NCBI GenBank assembly: GCA_963920525.1 | Contig: OY986439.1 | Location: forward strand, 46,722,982-46,786,981 | Source of the DNA: Dichetophora obliterata | Taxonomy: Eukaryota > Arthropoda > Insecta > Diptera > Sciomyzidae | Length of the DNA: 64,000 nucleotides | Direction: 5' to 3' | Part shown: positions 10,284 to 22,198 of the stretch, piece after piece | How positions within the stretch are numbered: position 1 is the first letter of the stretch | Layout: each line of letters begins with the position of its first letter | Made by a program: the position numbers and the translations under genes | Notes under the pieces: generated by a model | What the model was told of the DNA's origin: nothing | What the model saw: the letters and a program-made list of their open reading frames with translations, nothing else | Database searches by the model: none

Positions 10284-11049
10284 TAGTAGTAACTATAGAA
10301 AGTCGTGCCAAAGTACCTAGAATGGAGAGTAAAAAAGACTTAACAAAATTAACATTGCTTTGCATTTTGCATTTTGCTTTGCATTTCTTTGCATTTTATA
10401 ATTGCTTCTTTGTTTTTTTAAAGACCTTATTTGTTTTAATGACACAAAATTTGTAAAACTGAAAAATTACTGATATATTGTTTGAGTGAAAACACTTCTT
10501 TTGTTTGTTTTTATTTACATTATAAAATAAGAATTGTATGTTCCTTATAAAAATATTAAATTTAAAATTATATGCAAACTTTTTTACTTGGGTAAATATT
10601 TTTTTATGTAAAAAAATTTTGAGTGTAGAAAAGAGGGCATATAAATTTTCAAGTCGAGAGGCGCGGACTAGGATTTTATTTTAAATACATGGTTTCTTGG
10701 GAGAATTTTCTTTGAATTTTATGTAGTTTACGTTTTTGCTATACGATTTAAAAATAAAAAAATCAACCCGCCCTAATGTACATCATTTCATTAATTTACT
10801 AATTAAGAATCCTTGATCAGTGTTTGATCAATTTTTGGCTCTGTGTAAAATCTTCTTGTGAAAACGTTCTTCAAACCTTTTATAGTTTTGTAAAAGCACA
10901 TTTTTGGATCCTAGATTGAGGCGTGATAAAAAAGTTAGAAAAGAGAAAAGCAATTAATTTTTGCAAAGCAGTCATCTTTTCGAATTTCGAAAAAAGCATT
11001 GCTCTTAAAGGCAAAAGCATAAATAATTATGATTTGATTCAATAGACAT

Positions 11050-11190
11050 TGTGTGTGTTAGCTTATCAAAGTGGATGGACTACAGAAACTACAGAAGACT
11101 ACTGAAGAATTGATGTAGCGATCAACGAAACGGCTGTCTAGTCTGCTGGGAGATTTGTTCTGCAAAGAACTTGTTGTGTTTGCAACCATT
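11050..11190 (+). repeat. dispersed repeat family 'TGTAGCGAT', copy C
   Basis: Contains GATGTAGCGATCAACGAAAC, GGCTGTCTAGTCTGCTGGG and TTCTGCAAAGAACTTGTTG, the inverse of copy B and related to copies D and E. Confidence 0.7.
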
Positions 11191-11391
11191 TGCGTAATGG
11201 AAATCACGAGCTCTTTCTGTGCAATAGCTTGGTTTGGACCTTTATCTCAGTTACTTCACCATTCAGTTTCAGTCCTGATGAAGATAGAGTTCTTCTGTAG
11301 CAGAGCTAATTGGTAAATATTATTTCCAGGAGAGTGTTTGCGATCCATCTTCATACAATTTTTCGTAGCATATATATACAATTTGCCTTTT

Positions 11392-12676
11392 TCATATATA
11401 TAAAAATCTAGTGGTGTCCGTATGTTACTCCATCACTTCTGAACCGTTCCAATGGGGTTGCTCAAATTTTTAGGGTGTGTTCGGCCAGTCACAATACGGG
11501 ATTAAAACTTATTTGTACAACATCGGTTATCGAGATATTGCAAAAAGTAGTGGATCCCTTTCGCCCATACGATTTCTCATATAAAATTGCTAAAACTAAG
11601 TTTTTCGTTATTTTTTTTAATACAAATATCGTGCTCCACACATGCAGTGAATTGCTGATTACGTTGGGAGTTGGACAACGGGAAGTGCCACCTCCCATAA
11701 AACCCAAATTTGTGATATCGCTGTGGAGTTATAGGTCGCACAGCTTTGAAGTTCAGTACTCGACATTAATTTACACATGCAGTTTCATTGATAATACTTA
11801 ATGGGCGTTGGACAAGGGGGAGTTGCACCTCCCATACAACCCAAACTTGGGATATCGAATGGCTTTGGAGTTATACGTCGCACAGCTTTGGAATTCGGTA
11901 TTCGATCTCAATTTAATTTTTAATCGAATTGGGATTTACGTGCTCACGTGGTTTCCTGATTTGAAATTAGACTGAACTCACACTATCACCTGGATTGGTG
12001 TGCCAGAGTATATCTCTTTTCCATACAAGTTTATGCCTGCGTTGGCCCAAATGCATATCCAACTAATTGGGATTTTGATTTGGCGGATATGAGATTTATC
12101 TCATTTCCACGTAGGTCCTTGGGTTGGATCCGGCCGCAAACCAGTTAAAATGAGTTTAGTGTTTTTGATTGTTTTTCGGGTACCTTAAATTGATAATAAC
12201 TATTATTGAATTCGATGTTGCTTATTTATATAGAATCAAGTATACTTAAATACGCATTTATATATATTCAATTTTTAAATTCCGCTGAAAAGCCAATTAA
12301 TGTGCTTAGTGGAAAATCCTAATTGCCAATAGAGGGTATGTTTTAGTACGTAGGTACATTCTGTCTGTCCCGGTTGATTCGGGCAGATTTTAGAATGTGA
12401 ATCGTGCATGCGTATAGGACGGGTATACGTATCTTGGGAAGATTTCGTACCTCCGGGCGAATAAAAAAAAAAAAAAAAAAAAATAAAATTGCAAATAAAG
12501 TTTTTTTGGTAACGTTTTATGGGCGTTGGACAAGGTGGAGTTTCACCTCCCATACAACCCAAATTTGCGATATCGAATAACTTTATCGAGTACAATTTAC
12601 ACATTCAGTTTTATTGATAACATTTTGTGGGCTTTAGGGAGCGTGACAGCAACGCACTGGGTCTCAGCTAGTAATA
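11392..12676 (+). mobile_element. Helitron/DINE-like non-autonomous element with internal tandem units
   Basis: It starts near TCATATATATAAAAATCTAG and runs into ACTCCATCACTTCTGAACCG, a degenerate form of the 'ACTCCTCCGAAACGG' head common in insect Helitron-type repeats. Units of about 135 bp carry GTTGGACAA, a CACCTCCCATA-AACCCAAA core, a GATATCG string and GTTATAGGTCGCACAGCTT (at about 11,675, 11,807 and 12,527). It ends near CAGCTAGTAATATTA. A ~540-bp repeat plus poly(A) sits between the second and third units. Compare 45,563-46,170. Confidence 0.55.
11914..12485 (+). repeat. ~540-bp dispersed repeat, copy 1, with 3' poly(A)
   Basis: It is about 90% alike by eye to 36,148-36,702, from TAATTTTTAATCGAATT to GTACCTC. 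Shared strings include TACGTGCTCACGTGGTTTCC, TGTGCCAGAGTATATCTC and CCGCTGAAAAGCCAATTAAT. Here the copy ends in a run of about 20 A, which suggests RNA-mediated copying. No coding frame or tRNA-type promoter was seen. It interrupts the Helitron-like repeat. Confidence 0.7.
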
Positions 12677-12989
12677 TTAAATTAATTAATAGAAATTCTA
12701 AATTATTTGAAATATTATTTACTGACTTGGTTTTTGACATACAATATTTTGAAATTCTAATAAAAACCTTCCAATATTTTTGAAAATTTGTGCTGGAACG
12801 AGTTAATAAAGAGAGGAAGGGATAATTATGTATATTATAATAAGGTTAATTTTAGTCACACAGAACATTCATAAAAATGCAAAAACGTGCAATAAACCAT
12901 TTAATTTTCATTATGTCCATAAGCTGCAATTAATAATGTAATGGGGTTGATTTGCTCAACAAGATTGCAATATAATCTTTATACATATA

Positions 12990-14522
12990 CAGTGCCTACA
13001 ACGACAAATCGAAAAAAATGTTAGTTTAATTAAATAATAATATAGTATATTACAAATTAGATGGAATAAAAAAATTGCTATATCGATTATACACTTTGTT
13101 TGTCGCTATTATGATTGAGCTTTTACCTTCCATTCAGTAGTAAATTTAAATTAGAGCAGTTTTCAGTGTTGTACTTAACGGTTCCAAGAGGAAAACAAGC
13201 TATTTTTGAAGCAAGACAGCTTATTGTCAAAATAAATGTAGAAGAAAAGACAGTGTTGAAATTTCTGAATTGGTTGGAAAGAGTCGATCAACTGTTAAAA
13301 GATACCGTGATGAATTTAGGTTCTCATACAAGAGCAGAGAAGGCCAAGAAAAAATACTTAATGAAAGAGAAGAACGAGGTTTATTAGTGACAATCAAAAA
13401 AGATCCATTTAAAAGCGCAAAGGAGTTGTCAATTTCTTTAAAGAAATCTACCGAAAAAGATGTTTGCGAGAACGTGAACCGCAATTGCTGGCAGAGACAC
13501 AACTTTTACGGAAGAAATGCGAGGAAAAAGCCATTCATTAGCTCCAAAAATAAAAAACTTCGCATCAAATTTGCTAATGAATATTTTCTTCAAAACAAAC
13601 TCATTTTGAACAATGGTAATAGCTGGTTTAAAAGATCAATAATGATATTCTAAATATTTGCTATATTTTAAAGGTACTTTATACAGATGAGAGCAAATTT
13701 ATTCTGCACAGATCGGACGGGGAGCCGCATATGTGGCGTCAAACAAATACAGAATTCGAACCAAGAAACACGAGTGCTACAGTTAACCACGGTGGTGGTT
13801 CTGTAATGTTTTGTGGCTGTATGTTCAGTGCTGGGGTAGGCAATCTGCATTTTGTAGATGATAAAATGGTCAGGTTCGTCTATTTCAACATTCTGAAGTA
13901 GAATGTCAAACAGAGCGCAGATAAATTGGGCATTCTAGACATCTTTGCGTTCTACCAGGACAACGATTCCAAACACCCTTTGGGAGTTGCGAACCTTTGG
14001 TTGATCCACAACTGTCCCAAACTTTTGCAGACTCCACCTCAGTCCCCGGACATAAACGTCATTGAGCATTTGTGGGAAGAACTAGCGAGTATAGTTTACA
14101 CGCGCCCATTCATCTCCCTAAATGCTTTTAAAGAGGCCCTTTTGCAAGCTTGGACTTCAACACCACCTGAAGTCTGCAATAATTAAGTTAAGTCAATGCC
14201 GAAGCGACTTCAAGCAGTACTCCAAGCCAAAGGATATGCCACAAAATATTAAAAACTTTTGAATGTTCCTTTTTTTTCATTTTCTTTGTTGAATTTTAAT
14301 TTTGTCCGATTATTTGTTGAGTAGCAGAAATTAAGTATTTTGTTTTAAATGTTAATTTATTTCAGTTACAGGAGTTATTCTTGGTTTTTTTTTTGCATAT
14401 TGTAATAAAGCCTAACCAGAAAATAAAATGAAGTACTAATTTTTTTTATTCCAGTTACTTAGTTATATATTATGTATTAAATAAAACAAAAATGTTTGTC
14501 CGATTATTTGTTGGAGGATCTT
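12990..14522 (+). mobile_element. second Tc1-like transposon (1533 bp)
   Basis: The left end CAGTGCCTACAACGACAAAT and the right end reversed are diverged but alignable TIRs of about 90 bp, sharing a GGAATAAAAAAA string. TA flanks both sides (12,988-12,989, 14,523-14,524). It carries a Tc1-like transposase gene on the plus strand unlike that of the 0.9-kb element. Confidence 0.75.
13180..14250 (+). pseudogene. Tc1-like transposase, broken by a frameshift and stops
   Basis: The N-terminus reads PRGKQAIFEARQLIVKINVE, then after a frameshift near 13,255 VGKSRSTVKRYRDEFRFSYK, a helix-turn-helix region, and SREGQEKILNEREERGL. All catalytic boxes survive: the first Asp in LYTDESKFILH (13,675 onward), the second in FYQDNDSKH, and Glu in QSPDINVIEHLWEEL. 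HGGGSVMFCG lies between. In-frame stops occur after FVYFNILK and after PPEVCNN, and the end reads QAKGYATKY. The stretch at about 13,617-13,671 (GTAATA to AAAG) could be a short intron or simply decay. With D, D and E intact this copy is less damaged than the first element but still not functional. Confidence 0.85.
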
Positions 14523-14524
14523 TA

Positions 14525-15670
14525 TAACAACAACTATACCTGTTTTTATTAAGATTACAATTGCAATGCAATCTAATTGTACTGGAAAAATGCTTTTTTC
14601 TACGTACATATTGTGTTAAAATGGTATTTTTTTAAATAAATAATTTCACTATTTAAAGAAAAAAAAAATTAAATTAGAAAACGTAAAAAGGTAACTGAAA
14701 CCAAAAAATAAAAAGCCAACTTTTTAAGTATTTGAATTAAATATTAGTGAATATGAAATAATTACGACTTGAGGTTACTCATAAAATTGGTTATACTGTT
14801 AAAAATGACAATCACATAACTTATATAAAATTTATCTCCACAAATTTGATGCCATCATATGTAACGTTGAAAACCTTCCGTTTAATACCAAAATCGTAGA
14901 AGTTTTAATAAAAAATGGTGCATTTATAGCGATAAATTTAAGTTTTTTTTTAATTAATAAATGCTATTTTTAAAACCTAAACCATTTATTGAGTACCTTT
15001 AAAAAAAGATCCCTACCTAACAATTTTGTTCTCTATCACATATCCGAAAATGATTCAAATCGAAAAGTGACCTCTGTGTAAATTTTCTTGTGGGTAATTT
15101 GTAATATATGTTTGGTACAAACCAAAACAAAAACCAAGTCGAAACGAAAAATGTTAAAGTATAAAATTTTCCCAAAAATATAATCTCTCAAGGCGTATCT
15201 CATAGCTCAAACTCATAAAAACAAAGATTAAATTACATTTGCGACACAAAAATCTGTATTGAACAATTTCAACGTTTTTCACTTAATTTTAATAAGAGAA
15301 ATCTCGTGAGACATCCGCTTAGCCACTTTATCGAAGACTTTAGAGCAAACAATATTTTTAAATTACTTAAGATGTACATTTATTATCGTGTTGATAACTC
15401 GTGAACCACTAAGAATTTAATTTTGGTTTTTCAGAAAAGTTATTCCTATTATTCTGTTCGTTATTTATTATTCTTACCAAATGGTAGAGCACGAACAAAA
15501 ACACTGAAACAGCTTGAAGATATGTCAGCAAATTTAAACACAACTTCAATAACCATATATTGTTAGTGGTGAATCCCAACAGACTGTTGGACTCCAAAAG
15601 TAAAGCAAAAATACAACAACAACAGGAAAATATGAAAGGGAGAAAAACTGAGAAATTGACACTGAAATCT
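14525..15670. other. AT-rich spacer, nothing recognised
   Basis: About 75% A+T by eye, no motif-bearing open frame on either strand. Confidence 0.35.
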
Positions 15671-15671
15671 C

Positions 15672-15735
15672 ATCGCCTCTGTGGTGTAGTGACTAGTGTG
15701 CTTGCACGGCGTGTCACAAAGATTTCTGATGAAGC
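15672..15735 (+). repeat. tRNA-related SINE-like head (weak)
   Basis: CCTCTGTGGTGTAGTGACTA followed by GTGTGCTTGC looks like an A-box region of a tRNA-type RNA polymerase III promoter. The expected B box about 40 bp on is not clean. A perfect B box occurs later at 16,991 but too far away to belong to this copy. Confidence 0.3.
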
Positions 15736-15877
15736 CTGTAGCAGGGCCGAAACTGCAATAAAATCAATTAGTGATATTTTCTTTTTCATATTGAAAATGT
15801 TGTTGTTGATGTTGTTGTTCTTTTGGAAAAATTTGTTAGAACAATTAATTGTTCTAGCCTGACCTAAAGCTCAATAA

Positions 15878-15985
15878 ACGATTTTAGACTATCAAACAAC
15901 TAGAAATTGTATTTAAAATCAAGAATGATTTAAACTATCAAACATCTAGAATTTGTATTTAAATCATAGAAAATCAACATTATTC
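15878..15985. repeat. partial copy of the palindromic element at 55.7 kb
   Basis: It carries ACTATCAAACAACTAGAA and then ACTATCAAACATCTAGAATT plus GTATTTAAATCATA and AAAATCAACA. This is the centre plus one arm of the 55,665-55,832 element, read from the opposite strand. Confidence 0.65.
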
Positions 15986-17391
15986 TGGCCGACAACTTTG
16001 CCGAACAAGTAAACATGAAAAAATCGTTTGAAATGGTCTATAAACCTTTGACAAGCCACATATGTTTGCCCGCTTTCAACGCTTCAAAGCAAATAATGCT
16101 ACTCATACGCTATGTTGACATAATTTTTTCGTTGCAAACTATTCTGACCTTAAGCTAGACTTTTCGTAAGACTCACTCGATAAGACCCACTGGGTTGCAA
16201 AAAATTATAGTACTTTGGTGCAGGTTGGAAGAGCTTTTCCGGACCTTAATTTCTGACAGTTATTATATTTACAACTATTTATACACCAGCCTATTTATAC
16301 ACAATATATATACAAAAAACATGATTTTTGGAGTTTTTTGCAAAATGTTTTAGCTCATTTGTGGTTATCGTAACAATCAAAATATTTTGGGAATCGTTGA
16401 AAAACAGATCCAGGTTAATTTTTAAGGGAGTACAAATGGACATTTTTTCCGCCCATACAAGTCGAGGCATCTTAACATACATAAGTATATCGTTTAAAGA
16501 TTTTTTTGAACAAAAATCGTTCTTGCATTCACTGTAGCTATTGAAGCACGTTCTAGATTAGTTTGTATGCCTGAAAAATTATATTTTTTCCACGATGACA
16601 TGCCTAATTGCTAACTCATTAGCAGCATAATATAATATTTGTATCCTTCATGCTATGTTGCAAGAAAAAAAAAATCCTTGCTACGGCATTTCTGAGTGCA
16701 GACAAAAACAAAACGTTGAAGTAAACGTATTAGCTCGTTTTTATGAGCTCAATCCCTCAATTGTGCTTACCATCAATCCTTTCGCCATGATTTCATCCAA
16801 ACATCGCACACACTACGTCCTTAAGCAACAATCAACACAACCGCTCATATATGTTTGTAAACTATTGCAATCTCGGCTTCTAATCCCTTTTAATGATTTA
16901 AGCACTCTAACAGGCGTTGCAATGAGCAGAAAGGGCAGGAAAGGGAGGAGGATAAGAAGAAAGAGGACATAAGCATCAGGCACACGATGTGGTTCGATTC
17001 CAAATTGAATGCAAAGGATATCGGATTTCGTGGGAAGAATCGCAACTATGTCTAAGAGTAATTCTGCTGCTGTTTGATGATGTCTGTTATAACAGCCCAC
17101 TGAACCACAAGTGAAGGTGTAGCAAAAGGTAAGTATTTTGCGATAATTTTTAGTTTAATATTTTACGTCAAAAAAATTAGAGATTGCAAAAAAAAAATAA
17201 TATCATAAAAATTTTTCTAGCCGTTAACTTTCGTAATATAATAAATTTTTTTATTAGAAAACATGCCTTCAATTAGTTAGGAAATCAACCCTAAACGATA
17301 CTTTTTCCTACGATAATTATAAGTGCAAAAATAAAAAAATAAAAAAAAATAAATAGATTTTGATTAAAAAAACTGTTAACGAGGTCAATTA
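15986..17391. other. AT-rich spacer with an isolated pol III B-box match
   Basis: GGTTCGATTCC at 16,991-17,001 is a perfect B-box string, but no convincing A box or cloverleaf accompanies it. The 105- and 95-codon open stretches at 16,655-17,100 overlap on opposite strands and show no motif. Confidence 0.3.
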
Positions 17392-17459
17392 GATAAGTCA
17401 GTGACTTTTTGAATAAAAGGTCCTCTTTGCGACAAAATAGCGTTTTATTTATTAAAATT

Positions 17460-17918
17460 GTTTATTTTAGATCGATACATTTAGTCCGGACCTTTTTCTG
17501 TTTTTTCATTCCTTCTACGTAATAAGTTTTATAACTCGAAATAAGCGTTTGCTGCAGTGAAAACTTCTTGATTCGATCAAAATCTCTTACCGTCAAGCCA
17601 ATTTTACAGATTCTGAAATAGGAAATAGTCAAAGAAAGCTACATCTGGAGAATATGGAAGGGAGGGTAGCAGTTCGTAGCCCAATTTATGGATTTTTGTC
17701 ATGGGGACAACAGACGTGTGTGCCGGTGCTTTGTCATGGTGGAAGAGCACTTTTTTCTTCGCTAACTGCGATAATTTTTGCTTCGAATCATTGTTAAATT
17801 TGTTAAAAAATGTATCCGTCAAATCTGTCAAGGTAGTTAATGTGAATTACTCAACATGCATCCCAAAAAACTTTCGCCATGATCTTGTTCGTCGATAGAC
17901 CCACTTGGGGCTTTTTTG
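17460..17918 (-). pseudogene. mariner transposase, C-terminal part
   Basis: The minus strand reads QLAKKKVLFHHDKAPAHTSV with the second catalytic Asp, then IHKLGYELLPSLPYSPDVAF and FDYFLFQNL, the mariner third-Asp box (normally YSPDLAPSDYFLF; here AP is AF and S is F). Upstream it begins in the region aligned to FW-ACGV. It joins to the N-terminal half at 24.65 kb once the hAT is removed. Confidence 0.8.
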
Positions 17919-18980
17919 GTTTTCATTAGGTCTTTCAATCCCTGGTTCACGAACCAATTTCTAGTCCCGGAATCCCGGGATTCCAAGTTCTAAATCCCAG
18001 GATTTTATTCATAAGAAAATATAAAAATAAATGCAACTATAAATGCAACTGCAATGTAAGCAATGGTTTTTTTTTAAATATCGAAATCACCCTTTGCTTT
18101 TTTCATCTCTCTACACACTTTGAAAGTCTATTTTTTTGCTTGTTTTGGTTATGATATTAAAAGACTCTGTTTGCTAGGCTGTTCAACTTTCATGAAACTT
18201 TGAAAGTAACAATAGTTTATTACTATACTATAGTTTTTATCTATAAAACTAATATTTTATTCACATCATACTTTTTTCTAACAGCTAACTAGTTTATTTG
18301 AATAAGAAGTCTTGTTCTCTTTTTACATTTTTTAAAAGATAAATTTATGTATTTTGTTTTAATTTATTTAAGTGCATATCTTTATGTTTATAATAAAATG
18401 AAATATTATTTGATATTTTCAACATTTTGGGTTTTCATTCTTAAATAAAGGTTGGATTTTTTTGAAATATGTAAGTAATATTGTATATTATTAAAAAAGC
18501 TTATTATATAATTTAAATATTTAAAAATTTAGAAAATATCTTTAGTTCAGGAACGTAAAGGTTATGATTTTTATTAGAAAAGTCATAATACCATAACCTT
18601 TATTTCTTCATTTATGTTTTTTCGATCTGATTTAATATTGTGATGTATATCTTTTCAATAATAAAATTTACAAGTGTTTCCTCTAAAAATACATAATAGG
18701 ATTTCAGAATTTGACTTTTTCTTCCAGTCATTGTTGAATTTTTTTCCTTGTTTTCTTCTTGGTACATTACAACTGCAACTTTTGTCTGCATTAGTAATTA
18801 TGATTTCGTCTTAAGTAGGAATATTTTAAGTATGATTAAGGATTGAGTTTGAATTTTTATTTTAAAAATAAAAATAAAAATAAGCAATTGTTTTTGCTAA
18901 AACGCATAAATTAAGAGAAAGAGTTATTAACGGTCCCTGCTATTAATACAGCTTATATTTGTATTTGTATTTTTTCATAA

Positions 18981-19678
18981 GGCCGCGTTCATAGTAAACG
19001 CTTTTAGCTTAGCCGAGAGGTTTAGTTGAAAAACGCTTTATGTATAATCATATGGAAAAAGCTCAAAGTGTTCATAGTGTCAGCATAAAGCTAGCGTAAA
19101 GCTTATTTTCAAATGCTTTTCAGCGCTTATCTTTCCATCTCGCTTGCTCACACAGAAAAATAATTTGGTTTTTTATGCTTTGTTGTAGAGCATTTTTAAA
19201 ATGCTATTCGGCACATGTTTATCTATTTTGCCTGTTAACAATATTTTCGTTGATTTTTTTTTGTGCTGAAGTTTTAACCGTTGTTGTGTTGTTGTTGTGT
19301 TGTTGTTGCGTTGTGGTCCTTTTGTGGTGCTTTTCAATTGTATGCGCTTGTGTATTCTATCTCGTTTGTTTACATAGTTTTCGTTGTTCTTGCTTTCTTC
19401 TTGGGTACTTTTTGTGCTGAACTTTCCACCGTTGTTATGTTTTGTGTTTTCAAGTTCCTTTGAACTTTACAGAACGCAATTGAGGGCATTATTTTCCAAA
19501 GAGACAAATGAAAACAAAGCATATCAGTCATAAGCATAAAGCGCGCACTATGAACACCAATAAGCTCAATAAGCTACTTTATGCAGCGTTGAATAAGCGG
19601 TCACTATGATCAAAAAAAAGCTTGACAAAGCAGCTTTATGCATCAGCTTCAGCCAAAGCGTCCACTATGAACGCGGCC
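18981..19678. mobile_element. PIF/Harbinger-type MITE (698 bp) in the LINE 3' region
   Basis: The ends GGCCGCGTTCATAGT and, reversed, GGCCGCGTTCATAGT are identical. The 3-bp TAA flanks both sides (18,978-18,980 and 19,679-19,681), the usual Harbinger duplication. AAGCTNNNGC-type strings are repeated near both ends. Open stretches inside are Cys/Leu/Val low-complexity from a GTTGTT run and are not genes. Confidence 0.85.
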
Positions 19679-22198
19679 TAAGACATTAGTACAAATAAGA
19701 ACTAAGTTCTTTTACAGTACAACAAGTAAAAATACTTATAAATAAGTTAAGATAATAAACAAATTGTTTAGATATAAAAACAAATTAATAATAGTGACTA
19801 TAAACAAGATAATGAATTAAATTAGATAATGATTAAGAGATTAGTTATAATAAAAACAAAATAAAAAATATTGTAACAAAAAATATAAGAATAATAATAT
19901 GAATTATGAATAAGAATATGTAAAGAAATAAGAGAAAGGATAAAAAAATATATTAAGTTGAAGAAGTTAAGATGTTGAGAAGTGAGTTAAAATAGATTGC
20001 CTATAATTTTCCGCCCGTTCGATTTCTCTTAAGTAACGTGGTAACGCATTCCACAGTCTTATGGCATTAATGAAAAAAAGATTGGAAGAAGTTAGAGAGC
20101 CATGTCTTTTAACTATAAATATCTTGCATCTTCTAGACAAACTGAACTGCAGTTTTTCATATAGGTAATAAGGAGTTTTACTATGTATTATTTTATGAAG
20201 GTAGATACAGTTTCTAGCATTTAAATAATCAACCAAACTGCACCCAAGTAATGCATTTCTGAAGTGAGAGAGGTGGTCAAACTTTTTAAGCCGAAAACAA
20301 ACCGCGTGGCATAGTGATATGCAATATTAAGTTTAAGCAGGGAAGATGAGTCGAGTTTACTGTACACCACGTCAGAATATGTTATAACAGGTAAGACAAA
20401 TTGCTTCACTAGCATGCGCCTTAGATCAAGAGTACAAAGATAAGCAGACATTCTTAAATTTCGCAGGATATAATAAACTTTACAAACAACACTATTAACA
20501 TGATCAACACAAGATAGAGAAGAATTCATACAATAACCCAGATTAACAATTTTTGACACAACACTTAGCTTATTTGAGCCAATGTAGAGGTCAGGAATGT
20601 TATTAAGGAATGATTTATTTTTACAGATAGGGAGAATATAAGATTTGGCAGCATTTAGTTGGAGTCCATTGCTAATTGCCCACAGATAAATGTTTCTTAT
20701 GTCCTCATTAATTCTGTAACAGAGGGTATCTAGGAGATCAGCACTACTTGAGTGATAGATCTAAATATCGTCTGCATAAGCATGTATAGAAGAATGATTA
20801 CAAACAGCAAAAATATCATTTAAAAAGATAGAAAATAAGAGGGGACCAAGTATCGACCCTTGGGGAACACCACTTATTACCGTTTTATAGCTGGAAAATT
20901 TTTGTCCGACTTGAACTTTTTGCAATCTATTAGACAAATAATTTGATATGAGACTCACCGCACTACCACTAAGCCCAAAGAAAGTTTCAGACATAAATAT
21001 TTGAGGCTTACCCTGTCAAATGCTTTTTAGAAATCTAATACGCAAAGTCACGAAATAGAACCAGCTTCGTATGTAGGCCGTAAATCATCTATAACCTTAA
21101 CTACTGCTGAATTACACCCGTGCCCTAATCGAAAGCCAGATTGAAATGGAGACAAGAGCTTATTTTCATGTAAGAATTTATTGATTTGTTGGCTTATTAT
21201 TTTCTCACAGACCTTGGATAACGGGGACAGTATACTTATGGGCCTGAAATGATTTGGACTAGATGGATTCGACTTTTTTTCTACAGGTAGCACAATTGTA
21301 GATTTCCATATGGCTGGGAATGTTGAAGATATAAGGCAGTGATTAATAATATGTGTTAATGGTCTAATTATATGAGGTAAGATTATTTTAATAAATTTAA
21401 TCGAAACGCCATCTTCACCTATTGCATTTGATTTTATTGCATAACACATTTTTCAATATCTAGTTCACTAACAGGTGTAAATTCAAAGAGATTAGGAACA
21501 TGAAGCTGTGTAAGGGAAATCGTGTTATTGCTAAAATAAGAGGTGTTATCTAAGAAAAAATTTTTTAGTAAGTCTAGATCAATTTGACATACCGAGGTTG
21601 TTTTATTACGTACTCCTAGTCTTTTTATATTATTCCACAGAGTTTTATTAGGAAGGGAAAGATTCAATTTGGAAGATTCAATTTGACAGCCGCATTTCGG
21701 GCCATTCTGTAAATCTCCCAGTTAGCTGAAGATGGGTTGATTTTCCAAAGTTTGTGCAGTTTATTTCTTTTGCTTATGGCATTAAGGACATCCTGCAAGA
21801 ACCATGGACACGATGAATTTTTCACTGTTATTGTGCGGATAGGAACATGCTTATCAAACAAAAATTTGACAGGGATTAAAAGGGAACAAAGTTTGTCATC
21901 CGCAGTACTGAGACCATCAAGAAGCAAGGAGGAATAAATAATATTTTTAAAATCACGATACAAAAACGACGTAGAAGTCAGGATACGAGATAGATTTACA
22001 TTTAACGAGAAAAAGATTAAATCTTGATCAGATATGAAGAATTTTGGTCAAACAGAAGAACAAGCGAAGTGTCTAAAAAAAAAATGAAATAATCTAGTAG
22101 ACTGGAAGTAGTATTATTAGAAAACCGAGTGGGTACAGTAACATTTATTACAGATAGACATACTGTAGATATTTTATCAAGCATTAATTGCTGTACAG

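Larger units (their letters stand above)
8782..10773. mobile_element. TA-flanked element with ~150-bp TIRs
   Basis: The left end GGGCGGGTTGATTT and the inverted right end match. The match continues through ATCGTATAGCAAAAACGTAA and CGCGCCTCTCGA for about 150 bp with moderate divergence. TA flanks both ends (8780-8781, 10,774-10,775). Nearly all the interior consists of younger insertions plus AT-rich sequence; no transposase was seen, so the superfamily rests on the TA duplication alone. Confidence 0.75.

Noticed and set aside
16655..17100. Overlapping 105- and 95-codon open stretches on opposite strands
   Set aside because: No motif, no signal peptide worth trusting, and the C-terminal basic run comes from a purine-rich tract.
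19175..19463. Cys/Leu/Val-rich open stretches resembling membrane proteins
   Set aside because: They lie inside a Harbinger MITE and come from a GTTGTTGTG low-complexity run.
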